DNA of 64,000 nt from Cupriavidus plantarum. GTDB lineage: Bacteria > Pseudomonadota > Gammaproteobacteria > Burkholderiales > Burkholderiaceae. Shown in pieces: positions 49,475 to 57,690 of this stretch. The notes below the pieces were generated by a model. It saw nothing but the letters and a program-made list of their open reading frames with translations. It made no database searches and had not been told where the DNA came from. The stretch lies in the NCBI RefSeq assembly GCF_905397285.1, contig NZ_CAJPUX010000001.1, positions 1,054,001 through 1,118,000 on the forward strand, in the 5' to 3' direction. A program made the position numbers and the translations under genes. How positions within the stretch are numbered: position 1 is the stretch's first letter; each line of letters opens with the position of its first letter.

Positions 49475-50112
49475 CAGAAGATGGGTTCGAGGCCGATCGC
49501 CTCCGCCTTTCGCACCATGTCGGCCAGCGAAGTCGCATTCATCTTGCGCATGGCGGTGCCGCGATGCACCTTCACGGTGATCTCGCTGATCCCGATCTCC
49601 GCGGCAATCTGCTTGTTCATCGAACCGCCGATGACATAGGCCAGCACCTCGCGCTCGCGGGAGGTGAGGGAGCCATAGGCCTCGAGCAATCCGTTTCGCA
49701 CGCGCTCCGTATCGAGCCGAGCCTTGTCGACCGCCAGCGCCGCCGTGACCGAATCGATCACGTCCTGGTCCGCGAGCGGCTTGATCAGGAAATCCGAAGC
49801 CCCCGCTTTCATCGCCCTGATGCAGATGCTGACGTCCGCAAAGCCGGTCATGAAAATGATCGGGATGCGCTGCGTCTTCTTTTCCTGCTGATGGAAGAAC
49901 AGTCCGCTCTCGCCGCGCAGGCGGACATCGAGTAGCAGGCAGCTAGGCACGTCGGGTTTATCGAAAGCCTTGAAGGCTGCAGTGCCTTCGAAGCTGCGTG
50001 CGACAAAACCCACGGAGCGCAAGAGATTCGTCAACGAGGTGCGGGTGCCTTCATCGTCGTCGATGATGTAGACGACTGAATTCGCGTCCATTGTCTTGAA
50101 ATCGCTGGCCAT
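49471..50112 (-). CDS. FixJ/NarL-type response regulator (paralogue of 31827-32471)
   Basis: A 213-aa regulator with receiver (YIIDDDEG at about 15-22, phospho-acceptor Asp62 in LLLDVRLRGESG, FLIKPLADQD) and LuxR-type helix-turn-helix (LTSREREVLAYVIGGSMNKQ, IGISEITVKVHRGTAMRKMN). It is convergent with the MHS transporter and overlaps it by 4 nt (CTAG read in both directions). It is the likely partner of the FixL-like kinase. ATG 50112 is used; ATG 50091 is possible. Confidence 0.88.
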   Translation of the reverse strand: MASDFKTMDANSVVYIIDDDEGTRTSLTNLLRSVGFVARSFEGTAAFKAFDKPDVPSCLLLDVRLRGESGLFFHQQEKKTQRIPIIFMTGFADVSICIRAMKAGASDFLIKPLADQDVIDSVTAALAVDKARLDTERVRNGLLEAYGSLTSREREVLAYVIGGSMNKQIAAEIGISEITVKVHRGTAMRKMNATSLADMVRKAEAIGLEPIFC

Positions 50113-50428
50113 TACTCTTTCGTTACGGATGGTGAAGCGGGGATATTCGCTAGGGAAGACCGCGGGGGATTGTCGCACATCGGCCGCCCGTATGGATTGT
50201 CCAGCACGGACGAACGTTCTATTCGGGTCCACGCGGTTTTTCGCGCTCAAGCTTCGGACTAATGTTGCTTCATGCAGCGGTCGATTCCCGCCGACGACGT
50301 CACCGTATCACGATGCGACGATTGGATTTTCCTCGAAACAGTGAAACTCCTTCCGCCCGCCACATGGTGATAAGCACTCGGCGTTATGGAACGATGGCAT
50401 CCGAGATACGACGTTCGAGAGAAAACAA
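50113..50428. other. 316-bp intergenic region between divergent genes
   Basis: This gap separates the FixJ-like gene (leftward) and the OpuAC-domain gene (rightward). It should hold two promoters. I saw no convincing palindrome, RNA gene or small ORF with a good ribosome binding site in it. Confidence 0.5.
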
Positions 50429-51196
50429 ATGGCGGCCGATATCACGATCATTACGATCGATTTGTCATTCCACCGGGCAGCGACAGGGCTCGTGCGCGCA
50501 ACGCTCGAGAATTTTGGTGTCGCGACGCGAGAGCGGCTTGCCCCGCACGAGAAGGCCTTCGAGCTTTTCAGGTCGGGCGAGGGCGACCTGTTGTGCAGTG
50601 CCTGGCTGCCATCGAGCCATGGCATCTACCTGGACCCGATCGCGCACGAGGTGGAAAAGCTGACCGTGCTGTATCGACCCTATGCCTTCTGGGGCGTGCC
50701 GGATTATGTGCCGGCCGAATCCGTCGGCTCCATCTGGGATCTCGCAAAGCCGGGCGTCGTCTCGCGGATGAACAAGCGCATTCAGGGCATCGGCCCCGGC
50801 GCCGGTATCAGCCGTTTCTCCCGGAAGGTACTCGAGCAATATGACCTCTCGCGGCATGGGTATGCGTTCGAGAATGGCACGCTCGACGATTGCGTCCGCG
50901 CGTACGAGCAGGCCGTCGAGGCGCGTCAATGGGCGATCGTTCCGTTGTGGCAACCGCAGTTCCTGCACGAGACGCACCACATTCGTACGCTTGAGGATCC
51001 GTTGGGTCTCCTGGGCGGTGTCGACGATGCAACGCTCGTCGCGCGGAAGGATCGTCTCGGCACGCTGCCCGCGGCCGCCGTCGAGGCGCTCCGTACGCTG
51101 CGGCCGGGTAACGGGATGATCAGTTCGATCGATTACCTGATCTCCCGGCAGGGTCGAGATCCCGTGGACGCGGCCCGGGAAGTCGGTGCCTTCTGA
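50429..51196 (+). CDS. OpuAC-type (glycine betaine-binding) domain protein without signal peptide
   Basis: A 255-aa protein with the substrate-binding fold of glycine betaine/choline ABC transporters: CSAWLPSSHGIYLDPIAHEV (about 57-76), WGVPDYVPAESVGSIWDL and the C-terminal LRPGNGMISSIDYLISRQGR. It has no signal peptide or lipobox; it starts MAADITIITIDLSFH. There are no permease or ATPase genes nearby. It therefore may be a cytoplasmic sensor or buffer for a quaternary amine, or an exported protein with a missed upstream part, which I did not find. It is divergent from the FixJ-like gene of an MHS transporter, a class that can carry betaines. Confidence 0.78.
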   Translation: MAADITIITIDLSFHRAATGLVRATLENFGVATRERLAPHEKAFELFRSGEGDLLCSAWLPSSHGIYLDPIAHEVEKLTVLYRPYAFWGVPDYVPAESVGSIWDLAKPGVVSRMNKRIQGIGPGAGISRFSRKVLEQYDLSRHGYAFENGTLDDCVRAYEQAVEARQWAIVPLWQPQFLHETHHIRTLEDPLGLLGGVDDATLVARKDRLGTLPAAAVEALRTLRPGNGMISSIDYLISRQGRDPVDAAREVGAF

Positions 51197-51238
51197 GTAC
51201 GACCACGCGAATCAATCCATAGAATCAAGAGAATCACC

Positions 51239-52246
51239 ATGAAAGCTATCGTTTACAGCCAGCACGGCCTCCCTATCTCCGATACGAAGTCGTTGTACGA
51301 AACCCAGCTCGACAAGCCCGAGCCCGGGCCGCGGGATCTTCTGGTGAAGATTCGCGCGATCGCGGTCAACCCCGTGGACATGAAGGTGCGAATGGGCTCC
51401 CCTACCGAGACGCCCCGCATCGTGGGATGGGACGCCGTCGGTACGGTGGAAGCCGTGGGCACGATGGTCACGGCGTTCCGGCCCGGCGACGACGTGTTCT
51501 ACGCGGGTTCCATCGCACGTCCTGGCGCCTATGCGGAATACGGCCTCGTTGACGAGCGCATCGCGGGCAAAAAGCCGGCGAGCCTCACGGACGCCGACGC
51601 GGCGGCACTCCCGTTGACTTCACTGACCGCCTGGGAACTGCTATTCGATCGGCTGGAGATTCCGGAAGGTGGCGGCGAGGGCAAATCGCTCCTCATCGTG
51701 GGTGGCGCAGGCGGCGTGGGCTCGATTCTCACGCAACTGGCACGCCGCCTGACCGGGCTTCGCGTGATTGCTACCGCTTCCCGCCCGGAGACCGTGTCGT
51801 GGGTGCGCGACCTGGGCGCGCACGATGTCGTCGATCATTCGCGGCCGCTGCATGAGGGACTGCGCGATATCGGGGTGCCGGAGGTGGACTATGTGGCAAG
51901 CCTGACCCATACGGACAGGCATTACGCGGAAATCGTGAAGGCGCTGGCGCCGCAGGGCCGGCTTGCGGTGATCGACGATCCCGACACGCTGGACGCCATG
52001 CCGCTGAAGCGCAAGGCGATTTCGCTTCACTGGGAACTGATGTTCACGCGCTCGCTCTTTGAAACGACGGACATGGTGCGGCAGCAGGAAATTCTGAATC
52101 GTGTGAGTACGCTGATCGATCAGGGCGTGCTGCGAACGACCACGGGGGAACACTTCGGCGCGATCACGGCAGAGAACCTCCGGCGCGCACATGCCTTGCT
52201 CGAAAGCGGGCGCGCACGCGGAAAGATCGTGCTGGAAGGCTTCTGA
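51239..52246 (+). CDS. Zinc-type alcohol dehydrogenase family/quinone oxidoreductase-like MDR protein
   Basis: A 335-aa medium-chain dehydrogenase/reductase. NPVDMKVRMGSPTETPRIVG (about 45-64) and GWDAVGTVEAVG define the catalytic domain; LLIVGGAGGVGSILTQLARR (about 150-169) binds NADPH. Structural zinc cysteines are absent, so it belongs to the zinc-free quinone-oxidoreductase side despite the family name. It follows the OpuAC gene by 42 bp and precedes nfsB by 56 bp; all three could share a transcript. Probably a reductase of quinones or enals. Confidence 0.87.
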   Translation: MKAIVYSQHGLPISDTKSLYETQLDKPEPGPRDLLVKIRAIAVNPVDMKVRMGSPTETPRIVGWDAVGTVEAVGTMVTAFRPGDDVFYAGSIARPGAYAEYGLVDERIAGKKPASLTDADAAALPLTSLTAWELLFDRLEIPEGGGEGKSLLIVGGAGGVGSILTQLARRLTGLRVIATASRPETVSWVRDLGAHDVVDHSRPLHEGLRDIGVPEVDYVASLTHTDRHYAEIVKALAPQGRLAVIDDPDTLDAMPLKRKAISLHWELMFTRSLFETTDMVRQQEILNRVSTLIDQGVLRTTTGEHFGAITAENLRRAHALLESGRARGKIVLEGF

Positions 52247-52302
52247 GCCGGCCCCGCCGTGCACGACGGCGGGACAGCTATTTTCAATCGATAGAGGAAA
52301 AA

Positions 52303-52956
52303 ATGAAACTCGCCGACGCCATTCTCTCCCGTCATACCGTCAAGGCATTCGAGAGCGGACACACGCTGCCACAGGAGCAGATCGACACGTTGCTGTCCCT
52401 GCTCCATCACAGCCCGTCCTCCGTCAACTCCCAGCCCTGGCACTTCGTCGTGGCTTCGACGCCCGAGGGGCGCGACAAGATTGGCAAGGCGGCGACCGGC
52501 ACGTTTGCCTACAACCATCCCAAGATTGTCGACGCCTCGCATGTCGTCGCGCTATGCATGCGCGTGGATATGGACGATGCGCATATTCGGGCCATCCTGA
52601 AGCAGGAGGACGAGGACGGTCGATTCCAGATTCCGGGTGCGCGCGAGGGGCAGGACAAGAGCCGCCGGACCTACGTTGACATCCACCGCTATGAACTGCG
52701 CGATGTGCCGCAATGGATGGAGAAGCAGGTCTACCTGGCGCTGGGCGGGTTGTTGCTAGGTGCCGCGGTGCTCGGCATCGACGCGACGCCGATGGAGGGC
52801 TTTTCGGCCTCCGCGTTGGATGCGGAACTGGGGTTGCGCGAGCGCGGGCTGACGAGCGTCGTGCTGGTGGCGTTGGGTCAGCGCAGCGACAAGGACTTCA
52901 ACGCCAGTCTTCCGAAGTCCCGTCTTCCCCGGGAGTCCGTTTTCACCTTCATCTGA
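52303..52956 (+). CDS. nfsB: NfsB-type NAD(P)H nitroreductase
   Basis: A 217-aa FMN enzyme very like E. coli NfsB: SRHTVKAFESGHTLPQEQ, HHSPSSVNSQPWHFVVAST, KIVDASHVVALCMR, QEDEDGRFQIPGA, and the end DFNASLPKSRLP. It reduces nitroaromatics, quinones and dihydropteridine by two-electron steps, as a cytoplasmic dimer. Length equals the family's 217 residues. It lies before a GlxA-type regulator gene that may control it. Confidence 0.93.
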   Translation: MKLADAILSRHTVKAFESGHTLPQEQIDTLLSLLHHSPSSVNSQPWHFVVASTPEGRDKIGKAATGTFAYNHPKIVDASHVVALCMRVDMDDAHIRAILKQEDEDGRFQIPGAREGQDKSRRTYVDIHRYELRDVPQWMEKQVYLALGGLLLGAAVLGIDATPMEGFSASALDAELGLRERGLTSVVLVALGQRSDKDFNASLPKSRLPRESVFTFI

Positions 52957-52977
52957 CCGGTGCACGGTGAACGCGTC

Positions 52978-53958
52978 ATGCGCAGAATAGGCCTGATTCT
53001 GGAGCACGATTTTCAGTTGATTGCCCTGTCTGCGCTATCGGTGTTCGATCTCGCGAACGCCGAGCTCGGGGAAGAAGGCTATCGCATCTCCATTCTGTCG
53101 CCGCAAGGCGGTCTGGTGCGTTCCACGATCCGGCTGGGTATCGAAACCGAGCCGCTGGAGACGATACCGGATACGCTGATCGTCGCGGGTGCGAACGCGC
53201 CGGCGACAACCCCCGATATCGTGAAGGCTTCCCTGTCGCGGGCGGCCGGTCTGTCGAAGCGCATCGCCGCTTTTTCCACCGGGACGTTCGCGCTTGCGGA
53301 GGCGGGCTTGCTGGATGGGCGCACGGCGACGACGCACTGGCTATACGCGCGGCTGTTGCAGGAGCGGTTTCCCGGCGTGCGGGTAGACGAGGACCGGATC
53401 TTTGTTCGGGATGGACAGATCTGGACATCCGCAGGCATGTCCGCGGCGATCGACCTCGCGCTCGCGCTCGTGGAGGACGACCATGGGGCGGCGATCGCAT
53501 TGAACGTGGCGCGCCGCCTCGTTGTCTACCACCGCCGGACCGGCTGTCAGCCGCAGTTGTCCGCGTTGCTTGAGCTCAAGCCGCGCAGCGATCGCGTCAG
53601 GCTGGCGTTGACCTACGCCAAGGAGCATCTGCGCAGCCCGCTCACCGTCGAAGAGCTGGCCGATGCGGCGCGCTTGTCGCCAAGGCAATTCAGCCGGGTA
53701 TTTCGCGAAGAAACGGGCTTGTCCCCGGCGAAGGCCGTCGAGATGCTCAGGCTCGAAGCGGCGAAGGCCATGCTCGAGTCAGGACGGTATTCGATGGACC
53801 TGATCGCCCGGGATACGGGGTTCTTCGATCGGGACCGTATGCGGCGCGCATTCCTGCGAGCCTATGGCGAGCCACCGAAGAGCGTCAGTCGGCACGCCGG
53901 CTCTGGCTCTAACCTCGGAGAGGGGATAGGTCTGGCGATCCCGGATTGCGTGCTCTGA
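52978..53958 (+). CDS. GlxA-type AraC regulator with DJ-1/PfpI domain
   Basis: A 326-aa regulator. Residues about 1-170 form a DJ-1/PfpI-like domain (IGLILEHDFQLIALSALSVF, TLIVAGANAPATTPD, FALAEAGLLDGRTATTHW). The nucleophile elbow reads FSTGTF where most family members have a Cys, so the domain is probably only a ligand sensor. The AraC helix-turn-helix domain is at about 205-305 (LTVEELADAARLSPRQFSRV, GLSPAKAVEMLRLEAAKAML). ATG 52978 is used; GTG 52960 is possible. It follows nfsB closely and its 3' end overlaps the convergent LysR gene by 50 bp. Confidence 0.88.
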   Translation: MRRIGLILEHDFQLIALSALSVFDLANAELGEEGYRISILSPQGGLVRSTIRLGIETEPLETIPDTLIVAGANAPATTPDIVKASLSRAAGLSKRIAAFSTGTFALAEAGLLDGRTATTHWLYARLLQERFPGVRVDEDRIFVRDGQIWTSAGMSAAIDLALALVEDDHGAAIALNVARRLVVYHRRTGCQPQLSALLELKPRSDRVRLALTYAKEHLRSPLTVEELADAARLSPRQFSRVFREETGLSPAKAVEMLRLEAAKAMLESGRYSMDLIARDTGFFDRDRMRRAFLRAYGEPPKSVSRHAGSGSNLGEGIGLAIPDCVL

Positions 53959-54835
53959 TCCAGTCGATGAACGCGGCCAGGGGCGCGGGGATATGCCTGC
54001 GGCCCGCGTAGTAGAGGAACGGGCCGGGGAACCGCTGTTTCCAGTCCGTGAGGATAGGGACCAACGCCCCCGATTCCACAGCGGGTTGCAGCATCTCCTC
54101 GAACAGATGCACGATGCCCAGGCCCGCCACCGCCGATTCGATGATCAGCCCCAACGCCGCTCCGGGTCGCACGAGCAGGCGGGACGGGGCATCGATACGC
54201 ACCACTTCTCCATCGCGCTCGAATTGCCAGGCAGGTTTGGCGCCCCCTGAAAACTGCCCCCGTAACGTCATATGGGATAGCAGCTCGCGCGGGTGGGCCG
54301 GCGTCCCGTACTCCGCGAGGTATGCGGGAGATGCTGCCGTCGTGAACTGCTGGAAGCGCGGACCGATGGGTAAGGCGATCATGTCCTGCTCAAGGGCTTC
54401 GTCGTACCGGATGCCCGCGTCGCACCCGATCGACAGGAGATCGACGAACCCATCCTCCACCACGACTTCGACGCGAATATCGCGATACGCGCGCAGGAAC
54501 TCGGGCAACAGTTGCGGCAAGAGCGTCCGCGCGGCGCTCGCGGGAACGTTCAACCGCAGCGTTCCGCTCGGCGAGTCGCGGTAGCGGTTCAGCACGTCGA
54601 GGGCCGCTTCCATTTCGCCGAACAACGGCGTGAGTCTTTCTAGCAGCCGTTGCCCCGCTTCTGTCGCCGCGACGCTGCGTGTCGTACGGTTCAGCAATCG
54701 CAGATCGAGCCGGGCCTCCAGCCGCCGGATGGCGATGGAAAGGCTGGAGGCCGATACACCCCGTGCGCGCGCGGCGTCGCGGAAGCCGCCGGCCTTCACT
54801 ACGGCAACGAATGCGGCAAGGTCGTTGTAGTCCAC
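53909..54835 (-). CDS. LysR-family regulator, divergent to the aldo/keto reductase
   Basis: A 308-aa LTTR with helix-turn-helix at about 1-60 (DLAAFVAVVKAGGFRDAARA, SASSLSIAIRRLEARLDLRL) and an effector domain starting GTLRLNVPASAARTLLPQLL. The start is GTG 54835, which lies inside an 11-bp tandem repeat. It is divergent from the YdbC-like reductase gene across 143 bp and probably regulates it. Its end overlaps the GlxA-type gene by 50 bp on the opposite strand. Confidence 0.87.
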   Translation of the reverse strand: MDYNDLAAFVAVVKAGGFRDAARARGVSASSLSIAIRRLEARLDLRLLNRTTRSVAATEAGQRLLERLTPLFGEMEAALDVLNRYRDSPSGTLRLNVPASAARTLLPQLLPEFLRAYRDIRVEVVVEDGFVDLLSIGCDAGIRYDEALEQDMIALPIGPRFQQFTTAASPAYLAEYGTPAHPRELLSHMTLRGQFSGGAKPAWQFERDGEVVRIDAPSRLLVRPGAALGLIIESAVAGLGIVHLFEEMLQPAVESGALVPILTDWKQRFPGPFLYYAGRRHIPAPLAAFIDWIRARNPGSPDLSPLRG

Positions 54836-54861
54836 GTTTTATCCACGTTTTAATCCACGTT
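54831..54861. repeat. 11-bp tandem repeat over the LysR start
   Basis: TCCACGTTTTA at 54831-54841 and 54842-54852, then a partial copy TCCACGTT at 54854-54861. On the minus strand each copy contains GTGGA, so each offers a GTG. The copies are out of frame with one another (11 bp). Confidence 0.85.
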
Positions 54862-54978
54862 GTCGTTTAGTCCCGCGTTCGATTGTTCATTTTCTTTAAC
54901 GACCCGTGCAATGTAGAGCTATTTTCTGCACAGTACAAGCTCAGCATAATGGGGCATCGACACAGTCAAGGAGCCATG

Positions 54979-55833
54979 ATGAACAGGACATACAAGCTCG
55001 CCGGGCGCGAAGTGAACCGCATGGGTTATGGCGCGATGCAGCTGGCGGGACCCGGCGTCTTCGGTCCACCCAGGGACCATGCCGGGGCGATCGCCGTCCT
55101 GCGAGCCGCGCTGGAGGCAGGGGTGAACCACATCGACACCAGTGACTTCTACGGACCGCACGTCACCAACAAAATCATCCGCGAGGCGCTCCACCCGTAT
55201 CCCTCCGACCTGACGATCGTGACGAAGGTCGGCGCGGTGCGAGACGACAAGGGTGCGTGGTTGCCGGCATTCGAACCGGACGACCTGCGGCGCGGGGTCG
55301 AGGACAATCTGCGTAACCTCGGTCTGGATGCCATCGATGTCGTGAACCTGCGCATCGTTGGCGATATCCACAAACCGGCGGAAGGGTCCATCGAGCCGCA
55401 GATGGAGGCCCTGGCCAGGCTGCAAGACGCTGGCAAGCTGCGCCATATCGGACTGTCGAACGCGACGTCGAAGCAGGTGCGGGATGCGAGATCCATCGCT
55501 CCCATCGTGTGTGTGCAGAACCACTACAACCTGGTGAGCCGCGCCGACGATGCCTCGATCGACGAGCTAGCGGAAGAAAATATCGCTTTCGTGCCGTTCT
55601 TCCCGCTGGGCGGATTCTCGCCGATCCAGTCGGACAAGCTGACGCAAGTCGCCGCGCGTCTGGATGCCACGCCCATGCAGGTCGCGTTGGCATGGCTGCT
55701 GCATCGCGCGCCGAATGTCTTGCTCATTCCCGGCACATCCTCGATCGCGCATCTTCGGGAGAATCTCCAGGCGGCCGAGTTGAAGCTGGACGCCGACGCG
55801 TTGCGGGAACTAGGAGCGATTGCCACCCAGTAG
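54979..55833 (+). CDS. Aldo/keto reductase (YdbC-like)
   Basis: A 284-aa NADPH-dependent reductase. HIDTSDFYGPHVTNKIIREA holds the catalytic Asp and Tyr, and TIVTKVGAV the Lys. The usual catalytic-site His is replaced: DVVNLRIVGD reads Asn-Leu-Arg, as in E. coli YdbC. GLSNATSKQVRDA, CVQNHYNLVSRADDA, VPFFPLGGFSPIQS and IPGTSSIAHLRENL are also YdbC-like. Of two adjacent ATGs I prefer 54979, 5 nt after AAGGAG (54968-54973); 54976 is too close. A pyridoxal or aryl-aldehyde substrate is plausible. Its divergent LysR is the likely regulator. Confidence 0.88.
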   Translation: MNRTYKLAGREVNRMGYGAMQLAGPGVFGPPRDHAGAIAVLRAALEAGVNHIDTSDFYGPHVTNKIIREALHPYPSDLTIVTKVGAVRDDKGAWLPAFEPDDLRRGVEDNLRNLGLDAIDVVNLRIVGDIHKPAEGSIEPQMEALARLQDAGKLRHIGLSNATSKQVRDARSIAPIVCVQNHYNLVSRADDASIDELAEENIAFVPFFPLGGFSPIQSDKLTQVAARLDATPMQVALAWLLHRAPNVLLIPGTSSIAHLRENLQAAELKLDADALRELGAIATQ

Positions 55834-55869
55834 AATGGCGGGCTTTCGGTCATCACCCCGGCAGTGCCC

Positions 55870-56802
55870 ATGCTCACCTCGAAACAAGCCACCCTCATCG
55901 GACTCCTCGCGGTCGTTCTCTGGAGTTCGATCGTCGGCCTGATCCGCGGTGTCAGTGGTCATTTCGGGGCCACGGGCGGGGCGGCCCTGATCTATACGGT
56001 AGCGTCCGTGCTGCTGTGGTTCTCGGTGGGGCCGGTGCGGTGGAAGGTATTGCCGCGCGCTTACCTCGTCTGGGGCAGTCTGTTGTTCGTCTCGTATGAG
56101 GTATGCCTGTCGTTGTCGATCGGGTATGCCAATACCGGGCGGCAGGCGATCGAGGTGGGGATGGTCAATTACCTTTGGCCGACGTTCACCATGCTGGCGG
56201 CTATCCTGTTCAACGGGCAGCGGGCGAATGCGTGGATCGTGCCCGGCGTCGCCATGGCGATACTGGGTGTGTGCGCCGTGCTGGGTGGCGATGTGGGCCT
56301 CGATGTCGCGAGCATGGCGAACAACATTCGGGACAATCCGCTGAGCTATGGACTGGCGTTTGCGGGCGCGATCATCTGGGCGGGGTACTGCGCGGTGACG
56401 GCTCGCATCGCGCAGGGCAAGAATGCGGTGACGCTGTTCTTCATCCTGACCGCGCTCGTCCTGTGGGGCAAGCACCTGTTCACCGGTGGCGAGACCATGG
56501 CCTTCAGCGTTGCGGGTCTGGTCTATCTCGTGCTGGCCGCTTGCGCGATGGGGTTTGGGTATGCCGCGTGGAACGTCGGCATCCTGCACGGCAACGTGAC
56601 GGTGCTCGCCGGCGCGTCCTATTTCATTCCCGTGCTGTCCGCCGCGCTCGCGGCGGCGCTGCTGCGCGCGCCGCTGTCGTTCGCATTCTGGAAGGGCGCG
56701 GCGATGGTCGTGGCGGGGTCGATCCTTTGCTGGCTCGCTACGCGCGGCAAGGGCAACCGTCTTGCGCCGACCACGGACCGAACAACCGACCCGGTCAGCT
56801 GA
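55870..56802 (+). CDS. yddG: Aromatic amino acid/metabolite exporter YddG
   Basis: A 310-aa DMT-family carrier with 10 helices. It follows E. coli YddG throughout: KQATLIGLLAVVLWSSIVGL, SLLFVSYEVCLSLSIGYANT, QAIEVGMVNYLWP, GFGYAAWNVGILHGNVTVLA and AALLRAPLSFAFWKGA. YddG exports aromatic amino acids and other metabolites (and paraquat). The ATG 55870 matches the E. coli N-terminus; a GTG at 55864 would add two residues. It follows the aldo/keto reductase by 36 bp and may be in one transcript with it. Confidence 0.92.
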   Translation: MLTSKQATLIGLLAVVLWSSIVGLIRGVSGHFGATGGAALIYTVASVLLWFSVGPVRWKVLPRAYLVWGSLLFVSYEVCLSLSIGYANTGRQAIEVGMVNYLWPTFTMLAAILFNGQRANAWIVPGVAMAILGVCAVLGGDVGLDVASMANNIRDNPLSYGLAFAGAIIWAGYCAVTARIAQGKNAVTLFFILTALVLWGKHLFTGGETMAFSVAGLVYLVLAACAMGFGYAAWNVGILHGNVTVLAGASYFIPVLSAALAAALLRAPLSFAFWKGAAMVVAGSILCWLATRGKGNRLAPTTDRTTDPVS

Positions 56803-56838
56803 GGGGGCGGGCGGATAACGGCGGCGAGCGCACGGCGC

Positions 56839-57600
56839 TCACTTTCCTCCGGTCGCGTCCAGGAACGTCCCCGTCACGAACGACGCCTCCTCGCTGGCCA
56901 GCCACAGGATCGCGCGCGCGACTTCTTCCGGCTGGCCGCCGCGGCCCATCGGGATCGAATCCTTGACGCGGTCCACGCGGCCCGGTTCGCCGCCGCTGGC
57001 GTGCATCTCGGTATAGATATGGCCGGGGCGCACGCAGTTGACGCGGATGCCTTCGCGGGCGAGCTCCTTGGCAAGCCCCGTGGTGAACGTCTCCAGCGCG
57101 CCTTTCGAGGCCGCATAGTCGATGTACTCGTTGGGGCTGCCGAGTCTGGCCGCCGCCGACGACACATTGACGATGGAGCCGCCCTTGCCGTTGTGGCGAT
57201 GGGACATGCGCTTGATCGCCTGTTGCGCGCAGAGGATGGGGCCGATCGTATTCACCGCGAAGATGCGTTGCATGCGGTCGTAGCTCAGGTCTTCCAGCCG
57301 CGATTGCAGCGACAGCATCGCGGCGTTGTTCACGAGGACGTCGAGGCGGCCGAACTTCTGGTCGATGGCCTCGAACAGCCCGGCGACCTGCCTGGGGTCC
57401 GCGCTGTCGGCACGAACGGCCAGCGCGCGGCGGCCGGTGGCCTTGATGTCCGCAACAACCGCTTCCGCGGCGGACTCGTTCGAGACGTAGCTGATCGCCA
57501 CGTCATAGCCCTTCGCCGCGGCGAGCCTTGCCGTGGCGGCGCCCACGCCGCGGCTGCCGCCGGTAATCAGGATCAGGGGGGATGCGGAAGCGGTGGTCAT
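56839..57600 (-). CDS. SDR-family oxidoreductase (glucose 1-dehydrogenase-like)
   Basis: A 253-aa classical SDR: TGGSRGVGAATA (about 13-24) for cofactor, NNAA at 90-93, catalytic Ser in NVSSAAARLG, and YAASKGALE with Tyr and Lys. GHIYTEMHAS and LDATGGK end the protein as in many FabG-like enzymes. GGAG lies 9-12 nt before ATG 57600. It is convergent with yddG and lies downstream of the EamA gene in the same direction, with a 16-bp duplication between. Substrate unknown. Confidence 0.88.
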   Translation of the reverse strand: MTTASASPLILITGGSRGVGAATARLAAAKGYDVAISYVSNESAAEAVVADIKATGRRALAVRADSADPRQVAGLFEAIDQKFGRLDVLVNNAAMLSLQSRLEDLSYDRMQRIFAVNTIGPILCAQQAIKRMSHRHNGKGGSIVNVSSAAARLGSPNEYIDYAASKGALETFTTGLAKELAREGIRVNCVRPGHIYTEMHASGGEPGRVDRVKDSIPMGRGGQPEEVARAILWLASEEASFVTGTFLDATGGK

Positions 57601-57658
57601 TCTGGAGTTCTCCACGTGATGAGGGAATATTGCGTCATGGCGCGGCGCTGCGCAATGT

Positions 57659-57690
57659 GTCGGTCTGTCATACGGTCGGTCTGTCATACC
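57659..57690. repeat. 16-bp duplication at the end of the EamA gene
   Basis: GTCGGTCTGTCATACG (57659-57674) and GTCGGTCTGTCATACC (57675-57690). The EamA stop codon (57684-57686 on plus as TCA) lies inside the second copy, so the duplication is just past the gene end. Confidence 0.85.

Noticed and set aside
50262..50663. 133-codon rightward frame at the OpuAC gene start
   Set aside because: Overlaps the OpuAC protein in another frame and has no recognisable feature.
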